Assembly: GCA_050633365.1 (NCBI GenBank) | Contig: JBOEGJ010000003.1 | Location: 62,001-126,000 of the forward strand | Direction of reading: 5' to 3' | Length of the DNA stretch: 64,000 nucleotides | From: Pseudomaricurvus sp050633365 | GTDB taxonomy: Bacteria > Pseudomonadota > Gammaproteobacteria > Pseudomonadales > Cellvibrionaceae | Shown here: positions 43,200-50,495 of the stretch, piece after piece | How positions within the stretch are numbered: position 1 is the stretch's first letter | Layout: the number at the start of each line of letters is the position of its first letter | The notes under the pieces: model-generated | Told to the model about the DNA's origin: nothing | Seen by the model: only the letters and a program-made list of their open reading frames with translations | Database searches by the model: none | Made by a program: the position numbers and the translations under genes

Positions 43200-45128
43200 C
43201 TAGCCACTAACAGCTTGCGCTTGCGTCTGTGTTTGTTCTGAGTTTTTGCGTCGCAATATTCGCCCCATTTTCTTTTTTCCAAACTCAGCGCAAAACTGAT
43301 TGGCTTGCCAAGCCTTTTGACCGCCAACCATCACCAAGGGTACAACCTTGTCGGATCGATTCACTAATTGGGCGTGCTGGAATTCTTCCCGATAGATTCT
43401 GTGAACGCTCTGTTCACCGTCGTACTGGGTCAGCTCTTTGGGGTCGATCAAAATGACATCGGCACGGTCGCCCACATCAATACTTCCTCCTTCCACACCA
43501 AAGACATCGGCCGCATCTTTGGTCAATCGTTTCACCATGTAACTGAGGTCTTTCTCGCCGCCTTGGTAAGCGAGCTTCAAACTTCTCAAGTTGACATCGT
43601 AAAACGCCATATTGGTGAGATGGGCTCCGCAATCGTTGAAACCCGGCAATAGCAGTGGATTCATTAACAGTTCGCGAACTTTGTGCATATCACGATTGGC
43701 AGTGGTTGTGCTCCAGCTTAAGTCGGTATCGAAGCTGCGCAGCATTTGCAGCATGAAGTCTGCTTCATCCGAAACCCAAAAGAAGTCTCTTTCTACGAGG
43801 ACTTTTTCGTCGTCCTGTAAATCACTGGGGTAGCGTTTGGCTTTGATGGCGAATACACGTTCCAGCACCGATTGAAAATCCATGCCGATCCAGTTTTCTT
43901 GTGGGCAAAGATCGACGCTCATGTCAGCCAGGGTTCGGTTGAACGCGTAGTCTTCAACGTTGAGTTTTCGCTTTAGGCGAGCCAGATTCCAACCTTGCTT
44001 TCCCTTTAGCCACATTTCGCGAAAGGCTTTGATGTAGTCCGGGTCTTGTAATATCTCTAAGCGCTTGTGTCGATCTTCGAGGTCGGTTTCGTTGAGCTGT
44101 CTCAATTCAGGGATTTCTTCGGCCAGGGGCGTGATGGCGCCATCGGACCAAGTCTTGAAGGGCGCGCCCAATGCCTGCATATGAAAATCGCCGTTAACCC
44201 AAGGGTGATTCAAGAGCTTGGCGAGGACGGTACCCAGCTTTGCAATCTTCGAATTGTTGGTGACATCAAGGGCGGCGACAACCGTGGTTTTTAATGGCGT
44301 TTTGTGCAGTCGTCCACTGGTTAGCAAAAATGTCTTTAAGGTTGCCAGGGCGCTGTCTTTTGGCGGCGTGGCCTGCCACAGTGCTTGCTCTTCTCGGACG
44401 ACTTGAGTCAGAGCTTTCAGTTCTGAGTACTTGGCGAATTGAGTGGGAATCGTCTTGTGGCAATTGGGTTGATTAGCCAAATAGTGGAAAGGCAGGGCGT
44501 CAGTCGAAAAGCCAGCGTAGCCATAATCCAGAGCCTCTCGCAGGCTTGAGCGCATGGATTGCAGTTCCGCATCGCTAGGATCGCGATTGACACTAGCATC
44601 AAAACCCATGGCGTCAATTCGCAGCATTGAGTGGGGCAGTAGCGTGACAACGTTGGGAGCAATATTCAGGGTATCGAGATGATCTAGATATTCTTTTGGT
44701 GTATTCCAGTCGACCTTGTCGGCGCAGCTTTTCAGCACCGCTTTCGGAATGTTCTCGACCCGTGCGTAGCAATCGACAATTGGGTCTGCACCGTCTTTGC
44801 GTTGTGCGCCGAAGGCCAATCCCAAGCTGCAGTTGGCTATTACCACTGACGTGGTGCCGTGACGAATTGATTCCGGTAGCCCAGGGGCAACTTCGAGTTC
44901 AAGGTCGTAATGAGTATGAATGTCGAACAAACCTGGCATGGCCCAAAGACCATCGGCATCAATTACTTCGGTGTTATCCTGGGGTGTGAGATCTACGCCT
45001 CTAGCAACAATGCGACCATCAGTGATGGCAATATCTTCAACGACCGGCGTTTCACCGTTATTAAAGACCTTGGCGTTCTTGATCAATGTATCAATGCGGT
45101 TGTCAGGCTTTGGCTCTTGGGCATTCAT
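43200..45128 (-). CDS. Amidohydrolase, N-acyl-D-amino-acid deacylase-like
   Basis: 642-aa metal-dependent hydrolase. A small beta-sandwich is split between the N- and C-termini (DTLIKNAKVFNNGE; GDRADVILIDPKEL) around a TIM barrel. Metal-site residues are visible in FDIHTHYDLE and in the IANCSLG Cys region typical of D-aminoacylases. DCGAHLTNMAF near residue 510 is at the usual catalytic-Asp end. It is longer than typical D-aminoacylases (about 480-570 aa). It lies 5 bases after a TetR gene on the same strand, so it is probably repressed by it. The substrate is unknown. Confidence 0.8.
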   Translation of the reverse strand: MNAQEPKPDNRIDTLIKNAKVFNNGETPVVEDIAITDGRIVARGVDLTPQDNTEVIDADGLWAMPGLFDIHTHYDLELEVAPGLPESIRHGTTSVVIANCSLGLAFGAQRKDGADPIVDCYARVENIPKAVLKSCADKVDWNTPKEYLDHLDTLNIAPNVVTLLPHSMLRIDAMGFDASVNRDPSDAELQSMRSSLREALDYGYAGFSTDALPFHYLANQPNCHKTIPTQFAKYSELKALTQVVREEQALWQATPPKDSALATLKTFLLTSGRLHKTPLKTTVVAALDVTNNSKIAKLGTVLAKLLNHPWVNGDFHMQALGAPFKTWSDGAITPLAEEIPELRQLNETDLEDRHKRLEILQDPDYIKAFREMWLKGKQGWNLARLKRKLNVEDYAFNRTLADMSVDLCPQENWIGMDFQSVLERVFAIKAKRYPSDLQDDEKVLVERDFFWVSDEADFMLQMLRSFDTDLSWSTTTANRDMHKVRELLMNPLLLPGFNDCGAHLTNMAFYDVNLRSLKLAYQGGEKDLSYMVKRLTKDAADVFGVEGGSIDVGDRADVILIDPKELTQYDGEQSVHRIYREEFQHAQLVNRSDKVVPLVMVGGQKAWQANQFCAEFGKKKMGRILRRKNSEQTQTQAQAVSG

Positions 45129-45133
45129 TATCG

Positions 45134-45760
45134 TTATGTCCTGTAGTGGTTGAGGTAGCTGGCAAGCATTTCTGCCCCCAGGGCTATAGTGTCCTGTCGG
45201 TTGGGCGTATTTTCGGTCGCGGCTGAAAACACGTGGCGATGGACCAAGCCTTCGGCCATGGCAAATAAGTTGAAAGCAACTGCCGTGGGGTTGTCGAGAT
45301 TGAAGCTGCTGACGAAGCGCAGGACTCGGGCCTCCAAAACGGCTTCTCCCTCTCTGAGAATACTCTCCAACTGTGGGTCGAGATGACGACGTTGCTCAAG
45401 TACCTGATGCAGCTCTCGATCTTGTTGGTGAAAATCGTAAATCAGCGTGAGAATACGATGGAATCTAGCGGTTACGGATTCATCTTCTCCGGCGCTGGGG
45501 ACTTCTACACGATCAAACAGAAAAGCGAAGCGCAGCTGTGCAATGGTGCGTAACATATCGTCTTTGTTGTGAAAGTATTGGTAGAAGGTCCCGGTGGCGA
45601 CTCCTGCACGCTTGGCCACGCTTTTCGCCGTGGTGTGGTCATAACCCAAGGTTTGGAAGTCTAGACTGGCGGCCTCAATCAGGGCTTCGCGTTTTATCCG
45701 TGCGCGGGCTTGAGTGGGAATGGGCTTGCCTGACTCTAGTGATGCAACCATGGTGTTCAT
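45134..45760 (-). CDS. TetR family transcriptional regulator
   Basis: 208-aa regulator with the TetR DNA-binding domain at about 24-70 (ALIEAASLDFQTLGYDHTTAKSVAKRAGVATGTFYQYF). Upstream lies a perfect 18-bp palindrome (45799-45816) that overlaps a -35-like TTGACG, so autorepression is likely. It is followed by the amidohydrolase and divergent from an alpha/beta hydrolase, suggesting one substrate-responsive module. Confidence 0.88.
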   Translation of the reverse strand: MNTMVASLESGKPIPTQARARIKREALIEAASLDFQTLGYDHTTAKSVAKRAGVATGTFYQYFHNKDDMLRTIAQLRFAFLFDRVEVPSAGEDESVTARFHRILTLIYDFHQQDRELHQVLEQRRHLDPQLESILREGEAVLEARVLRFVSSFNLDNPTAVAFNLFAMAEGLVHRHVFSAATENTPNRQDTIALGAEMLASYLNHYRT

Positions 45761-45798
45761 CTGTATTGGTAGATTTTGTGTAAGTATTAATCAAAGCT

Positions 45799-45816
45799 GA
45801 ACTTGACGTCAAGTTC
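45799..45816. promoter_or_regulatory. Perfect 18-bp palindrome, probable TetR operator
   Basis: GAACTTGACGTCAAGTTC is its own reverse complement. It lies in the divergent gap between the TetR gene and the alpha/beta hydrolase, 39 bases from the TetR start. It contains TTGACG, which with TAATAC 17 bases on could form the TetR promoter. Confidence 0.75.
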
Positions 45817-45942
45817 TATATTCGGTCATGATGGCAAGACACAATAATAGACAAAGACGTGGTGATGCCGACCCTTAGCTAGGTCAATATCCTTAGGCTG
45901 TGTAAGCCCTCAGCATCCGCTCGTCGCGTTGGGAGTCGCAAC

Positions 45943-46863
45943 ATGGAAAAGATAGCATCAGCAAATGAGGGCGATCTCGAATCGATCCCTAGTCCGCAGC
46001 AGTGGCGGCAGAAGGGCGAAATGCTTAGCCTAAATGGTCATCAAATATTTGTCGTTGATGAGGGGCAGGCGCAGCAACCGGTACTCTTGCTGATCCATGG
46101 TTTTCCTACTTCCAGTTGGGATTGGGCGCCCATGTGGCCGACGCTAAGAGAGAGGTTTCGCGTGATCAGTATGGATATGTTGGGCTTTGGCTTTTCTGAT
46201 AAGCCGGATCAACGAAGTTACACTATCCATGGTCAGGCCGACTTATTCGAGGCCTTAATTCGTCGCAAAAGACTCGACAAAATTCACGTGTTAGCACATG
46301 ACTACGGCGATACGGTTGCGCAGGAATTACTGGCTCGACAAAACCAAGGGGTTGGCTCGGGGCATTGGTTGTCTTGCTGTTTCTTAAACGGTGGGCTGTT
46401 TCCGGAAACCCATCGCGCTTTACTGACGCAAAAATTATTACTGTCGCCTATCGGCTCGTGGGTAAATAAGTTGGCGGGCTTCAAACAGTTTAAGAAGAAT
46501 TTCTCGTCGGTATTTGGTGGCCAAACCAAACCAACCGAGACTGAACTGCGAGATTATTGGGACATCATCAATACCAATAATGGCAAGCACATCTTCCACA
46601 ATTTAATCACCTACATGCGTGATCGCAAACAGCATCGTCAGCGTTGGCTTGAAGCGCTACAGCAACCCATGTGTCCGCTGGCGTTGATTAACGGTTCGGT
46701 TGATCCTGTATCCGGCTCGCACATGGTTTCACGCTATCAGGCCTTAAATTGTCAGTTGGATTACTTGGCTGAGCTTGGCGCTATCGGTCACTATCCTCAA
46801 GTGGAGGCGCCGCAAGACGTGGCTCAGCATTATTTTCGGTTTTATCATCAATTATTCCAATGA
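45943..46863 (+). CDS. Alpha/beta hydrolase, haloalkane dehalogenase/epoxide hydrolase-like
   Basis: 306-aa hydrolase. The HGFPTSSWDW oxyanion loop is followed by VLAHDYGDTVAQELL, placing an Asp at the nucleophile elbow as in dehalogenases and epoxide hydrolases rather than a Ser esterase. A Cap region follows. The acid (GSVDPVSG) and His (AIGHYPQVEAP) complete the triad. The activity is not certain, since Asp-type elbows occur in several subfamilies. Divergent from the TetR/amidohydrolase pair and probably under the same operator. Confidence 0.78.
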   Translation: MEKIASANEGDLESIPSPQQWRQKGEMLSLNGHQIFVVDEGQAQQPVLLLIHGFPTSSWDWAPMWPTLRERFRVISMDMLGFGFSDKPDQRSYTIHGQADLFEALIRRKRLDKIHVLAHDYGDTVAQELLARQNQGVGSGHWLSCCFLNGGLFPETHRALLTQKLLLSPIGSWVNKLAGFKQFKKNFSSVFGGQTKPTETELRDYWDIINTNNGKHIFHNLITYMRDRKQHRQRWLEALQQPMCPLALINGSVDPVSGSHMVSRYQALNCQLDYLAELGAIGHYPQVEAPQDVAQHYFRFYHQLFQ

Positions 46864-46950
46864 ATAGCAACACGGTTAGATCTGTGCATGGTATTAACTG
46901 GATGTTGTTTTCAGATCTTCGTAACTCTATGCGACTACAGGGGCTTGATC

Positions 46951-46997
46951 TATGGTGGGTCGCGAATCGTTTCGTTATTTGATTCGCGGGGAGCCAC
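46951..46997. terminator. Hairpin between convergent hydrolase and yghU genes
   Basis: CGCGAATC (46961-46968) and GATTCGCG (46981-46988) pair perfectly, with an outer GGTGG/CCACC extension. No T run follows, so termination is uncertain. Confidence 0.4.
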
Positions 46998-47014
46998 CTA
47001 GTGGGCCCCGGCGG

Positions 47015-47857
47015 TTAGTCAAAATCTTTTGCATCGTGCCTTTCGAGCAGCTGCTTTTCTTCCGGTCCCCAAGCTCGATTGACTCGTGATCCTCTTTGAA
47101 CCGCCGGTCGTTGTTGGATTTCTTTAGCCCAACGAATCACATTTTTGTAGGTGGCTACATCCAAAAATTCTTGAGCTTCGTATAAGCTACCCAATACCAA
47201 ATTTCCGTACCAAGCGTGGTTGGCCATGTCGGCGATGGTGTAATCATCCCCACAAAGGTAGCGACGTGTGGATAAGTTTTGGTCCAATACGTCTAGCTGT
47301 CTCTTCACTTCCATGGCGTAACGGTCGATGGGGTATTGGTATTTCTCGGGCGCGTAAGCGTAAAAGTGACCAAAGCCTCCACCGAGAAAAGGCACGCTGC
47401 CAATATTCCAAAATAGCCACGATAGGCATTCGGCTCTGGCGGCGGGCTCGGTGGGAAGAAAGGCATCAAACTTCTCGGCTAGGTACATTAAAATTGCCCC
47501 CGATTCGAATACGCGAATGGGCGTATCGCCACTGCGATCGACCAGTGCCGGAATTTTGGAGTTGGGGTTGGCATCGACAAACCCGCTGCCAAACTGTTCG
47601 CCCTCGCTTATGTTCACCAACCAGGCATCATATTCAGCGTCATGTTTGCCCAGTTCCAGTAGCTCTTCGAGAAGCACGGTGACTTTGACGCCGTTGGGTG
47701 TTCCCAGTGAATAGAGTTGTAACGGGTGCTTTCCAACGGGTAGGTCTTTATCGTGCTGTGCACCAGCGGTTGGACGATTGATTTTGGCAAAACGACCGCC
47801 ACTCTCGGTATTCCACTGCCAAACTTTAGGGGGGGTGTAGGTTAGGTTGTCGGTCAT
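47015..47857 (-). CDS. yghU: Glutathione S-transferase family protein YghU
   Basis: 280-aa nu-class GST with the YghU N-terminal extension (YTPPKVWQWNTESGGRFAKINRPTAG). The thioredoxin-fold domain (LYSLGTPNGVKVTVLLEELLELG) carries the Thr/Asn glutathione-site residues TPNGVKV, and a helical C-terminal domain follows. E. coli YghU reduces organic peroxides and disulfides using glutathione. Start ATG at 47857. Confidence 0.92.
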   Translation of the reverse strand: MTDNLTYTPPKVWQWNTESGGRFAKINRPTAGAQHDKDLPVGKHPLQLYSLGTPNGVKVTVLLEELLELGKHDAEYDAWLVNISEGEQFGSGFVDANPNSKIPALVDRSGDTPIRVFESGAILMYLAEKFDAFLPTEPAARAECLSWLFWNIGSVPFLGGGFGHFYAYAPEKYQYPIDRYAMEVKRQLDVLDQNLSTRRYLCGDDYTIADMANHAWYGNLVLGSLYEAQEFLDVATYKNVIRWAKEIQQRPAVQRGSRVNRAWGPEEKQLLERHDAKDFD

Positions 47858-48133
47858 TATTATTCTCCATCGGTTTTCTTGAGGCTATCGAAAGAGGGGA
47901 GCAGGCTCAAGCAACAAATCGTTTCTGCCCGTTATTCGGCGTGTTTCTACCACCGTGCGCTTCGATACGAAACAGAAATAGGTGTTGAATTGTGTATTAA
48001 TCAAAAGGTCTTAGGCTTGAGCTGCGGCGTCGAAGGTGAAAATGATCGAGATTGTCGTTTCAGTCGTTATACTGTGGGAAAAAATGAGCCGAGTTTTGTC
48101 GCAATACTCGTCGAGAATTAGGAGATGGATCGC

Positions 48134-48895
48134 ATGAACGTGGGGCTTGTTATTGTTGGGGATGAAATCCTATCGGGGAGAAGATCGGATAAGCATCTTC
48201 CCTACATTGTCGAGATGCTTAATAAGCGCGGTTTATGTTTAAGCTGGGCGCGCATCATGGGTGATGATAGCGAGGCGTTGGTCGATTGTTATCGGCAGAG
48301 CTTCGCCAGTAATGATATTGTTTTAAGTACGGGGGGGATCGGGGCAACGCCGGATGATCTCACTCGGGAGGCGGTTGCCGAAGCAACCGGCACTATTACC
48401 GAGCGTCACCCAGAAGGTGCAAAATTACTGGAAAGCTTCGCTCGAGAAACTGGGCGTGAACTGACCCCAGAGCGTTATCGGTTGGTGGAGTTTCCGAAAG
48501 ACTCTCGTCTTATCCCCAACCCGGTCAATAAAATACCGGGCTTCAGTGTTGCTGATCATCATTTTGTGCCGGGTTTTCCGCAAATGGCGTGGCCAATGTT
48601 GGAGTGGGTGCTCGATAATTATTATGCGGATCTCGGCGATAGTTCTTATCGAGAATACGAGTTGATTGTTGAAGGCGCCAATGAATCAACCATCATCCCA
48701 TTGATGGAATCGATCATGGCGGAGTTTCCCGACGTGAAAGCGTTTAGCTTGCCGATTATAGAGGGCGAGCCAAGAATTGAATTCGGTGTGAAGGGGCCAA
48801 TGCTCAGTGCAAAGTTGGCGTTTGAGTCGATGAAAAATGGACTGAATCAATTACCGTTAACTTGGCGACGTCTAGAAGCTAAAGATAAACGCTAA
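48134..48895 (+). CDS. CinA N-terminal/MoaB-like molybdopterin-binding domain protein
   Basis: 253-aa protein formed only of the molybdopterin-binding (MoCF_biosynth) domain of CinA. It has VGDEILSGRRSDKHL, STGGIGATPDDLTREAV and the VNKIPGF region. The C-terminal amidase part of CinA is absent. The AGGAG at 48120-48124 abuts an ATG (48125) but is 9 bases from the ATG at 48134, so the latter is chosen. The family is of uncertain function; ADP-ribose pyrophosphatase activity is known for some COG1058 proteins. Confidence 0.85.
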   Translation: MNVGLVIVGDEILSGRRSDKHLPYIVEMLNKRGLCLSWARIMGDDSEALVDCYRQSFASNDIVLSTGGIGATPDDLTREAVAEATGTITERHPEGAKLLESFARETGRELTPERYRLVEFPKDSRLIPNPVNKIPGFSVADHHFVPGFPQMAWPMLEWVLDNYYADLGDSSYREYELIVEGANESTIIPLMESIMAEFPDVKAFSLPIIEGEPRIEFGVKGPMLSAKLAFESMKNGLNQLPLTWRRLEAKDKR

Positions 48896-49288
48896 TAGAA
48901 TTTGAAAAAAGTTGAAGGGGACTCGGGTCGAAAAGGCATGATGCGGTATCCCTTTTAAATCCATCAATGGCATTTTTCTCGTCGCGTTTGTCTTGTCGGC
49001 AATACTTTAATTGAACGATCCCGAACCGCTGCTTTGGGTAGCCATTTATACTATGGCTACATGGTGCTCTATAGTGCGATGACAAAATATCGCCCTTACC
49101 GGTGATAGGCCCGTCGCTGCATGTGCTTTTAATCTTGCGAGCTTGTTATCGAGTGCAATGCTTGAACAAGCGGACTGGGTTGCATTGATTGATTCTTTAT
49201 TCATGACGTCGGGTTCTGTTGAGTTACTGCGCGAGGTGGGTGGTCTATGTATCGTGATCGGTTGGATGATGTGTTTGTTAGTTCGCCG
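48896..49288. other. Gene-poor stretch
   Basis: About 390 bases. The only candidate is a 44-codon hydrophobic frame (49158-49292, plus) with no ribosome site. No hairpin terminator with a T run was recognised. Confidence 0.35.
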
Positions 49289-50068
49289 CTAATTTGGGTT
49301 TCGAGTACTGCTTGAATCAGATTCAGATTGTCGTTGAGCTTTGGCCTTTTTATCGTCGACACAGACATTTAATTCTCGGTTGAACTGGTCTAAGAAGTCG
49401 GGATTCCTTTCGAGAAATGGCTTGCCAAAAAAGGCCCGCATCGATGAACGTTCTATACGTTCAATGATGAATCGTTGATTACTTTTATCAAAGCCCTTGG
49501 TGACCGAAAAAAAGACTTCAGACCCGACCACTGCATCAATTCTGCCGGCATCTAACATCGAGATGAGTTGGTTGTAGTTGGTAATGGGATAAACAAAATT
49601 ACTCAAGCGTTTGGCGATATTTAGCTCTTGTGTGGCGCCACGCATGGCGGCGATACGAAGCTGGCGATTTTTTTCGATGGCACGATTGCGGATGATAATT
49701 TTGTAGTCGTCGATCAGTACTGCCGAAGGGGTCGCGTAGGTTAGACGTTCGGTGGTGAGATTGGCGGGAAAGTAGCCATCGGCGTTGTCATTTCGAACCT
49801 CCCGCTGTATGCGAGAAAATGGTCCAAATCCATATTTCACTTGGAAGGGGATTTTTTCAAAACTGCAGTCGATGAGTTCTCGAAATCGACCCGAGAGTGT
49901 ATTGTTTTCGACGTGAAGCAGTGTCTTCCATCCTGAGCTGACTTGCTGCAATGTTTGCAGGCGCACAGTGGGCTCGTCATCAATCGCGTTGCTATGAGCA
50001 CTAAGCAACAGAGTAAGCATCCAAGCACAGGCGAGCCTGTGATTAAGTGTCTTTGCTAAGGTTGCCAT
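49289..50068 (-). CDS. Periplasmic substrate-binding protein-like (SBP family 3), orphan
   Basis: About 259 aa with a signal peptide (ACAWMLTLLLSAHSNA) and the two-lobed fold of family 3 binding proteins. Features include LRIAAMRGATQE, YNQLISMLDAGRIDAVVGSE and a C-terminal hinge. The frame opens at a TTG (50083), but the ATG at 50068 is the likely start. No transporter genes adjoin. Its 5' end overlaps the NrtS-like gene by 26 bases in another frame, so the two may be translationally coupled. Confidence 0.7.
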   Translation of the reverse strand: MATLAKTLNHRLACAWMLTLLLSAHSNAIDDEPTVRLQTLQQVSSGWKTLLHVENNTLSGRFRELIDCSFEKIPFQVKYGFGPFSRIQREVRNDNADGYFPANLTTERLTYATPSAVLIDDYKIIIRNRAIEKNRQLRIAAMRGATQELNIAKRLSNFVYPITNYNQLISMLDAGRIDAVVGSEVFFSVTKGFDKSNQRFIIERIERSSMRAFFGKPFLERNPDFLDQFNRELNVCVDDKKAKAQRQSESDSSSTRNPN

Positions 50069-50270
50069 AGAGAAATACAACAAAAGGTACGCAATAGGTT
50101 AGCAGTGCGGGCAGAGGTCGAAGTGGTTGGTCACCGAATAATGCATCGTATTGATTAATCAGAAGTAGCGATGTTCCCACAATGAGCGAGGTTTTACAGG
50201 CTTTGATAAGGAGCTGCTTGGTTAACTTTTTGATCGTCGCCGGGTCCCGAGCTGTGATTGGTGCTTCCAG
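50043..50270 (-). CDS. nrtS: NrtS-like small membrane protein with non-ATG start
   Basis: 75 codons from a CTG at 50270 (GAGG 11 bases upstream) to a TAA at 50043. The frame is open further upstream without any ATG. Two membrane helices are visible: TSLIVGTSLLLINQ (about 27-40) then DALF, and PALLTYCVPFVVFLYG (about 54-69). The layout LxVGTxLxLINQxDxL...LLTYxVPFxV is that of NrtS nitrate/nitrite transporters. The missing conventional start means the gene is missed by ORF calling, or it may be decaying. The frame is intact over the whole conserved part, which favours a real gene. Confidence 0.55.
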   Translation of the reverse strand: MEAPITARDPATIKKLTKQLLIKACKTSLIVGTSLLLINQYDALFGDQPLRPLPALLTYCVPFVVFLYGNLSKDT

Positions 50271-50433
50271 TATAGCGAAAACCTCGCGAATATAATGACT
50301 TTTCTTTGGGCTATGAGCCTTGCTTCTGCCGTATTTCGCCTCAGTATTTTGGCTTTTGTGCGACTATGTTGCGATTGTATTACGGCGGTTTTGTGAAAAG
50401 GGGAACAGGTTTAGGCCGCCTTATTCAAGCCTA

Positions 50434-50458
50434 AAAAAAGGGGCCCAATGGGCCCCCA
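50434..50458 (-). terminator. Rho-independent terminator of the TonB-dependent receptor
   Basis: GGGGCCC-AAT/ATT-GGGCCCC stem at 50440-50456. On the minus strand it is followed by CTTTTTTTAGG. Confidence 0.88.
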
Positions 50459-50495
50459 GAAAAACCCGCGAAATCCGCAGGGAGAGAGTCTTTGC

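Noticed and set aside
49158..49292. 44-codon hydrophobic frame in the gap before the binding-protein gene
   Set aside because: No ribosome site and no recognisable family; could be chance or a remnant.
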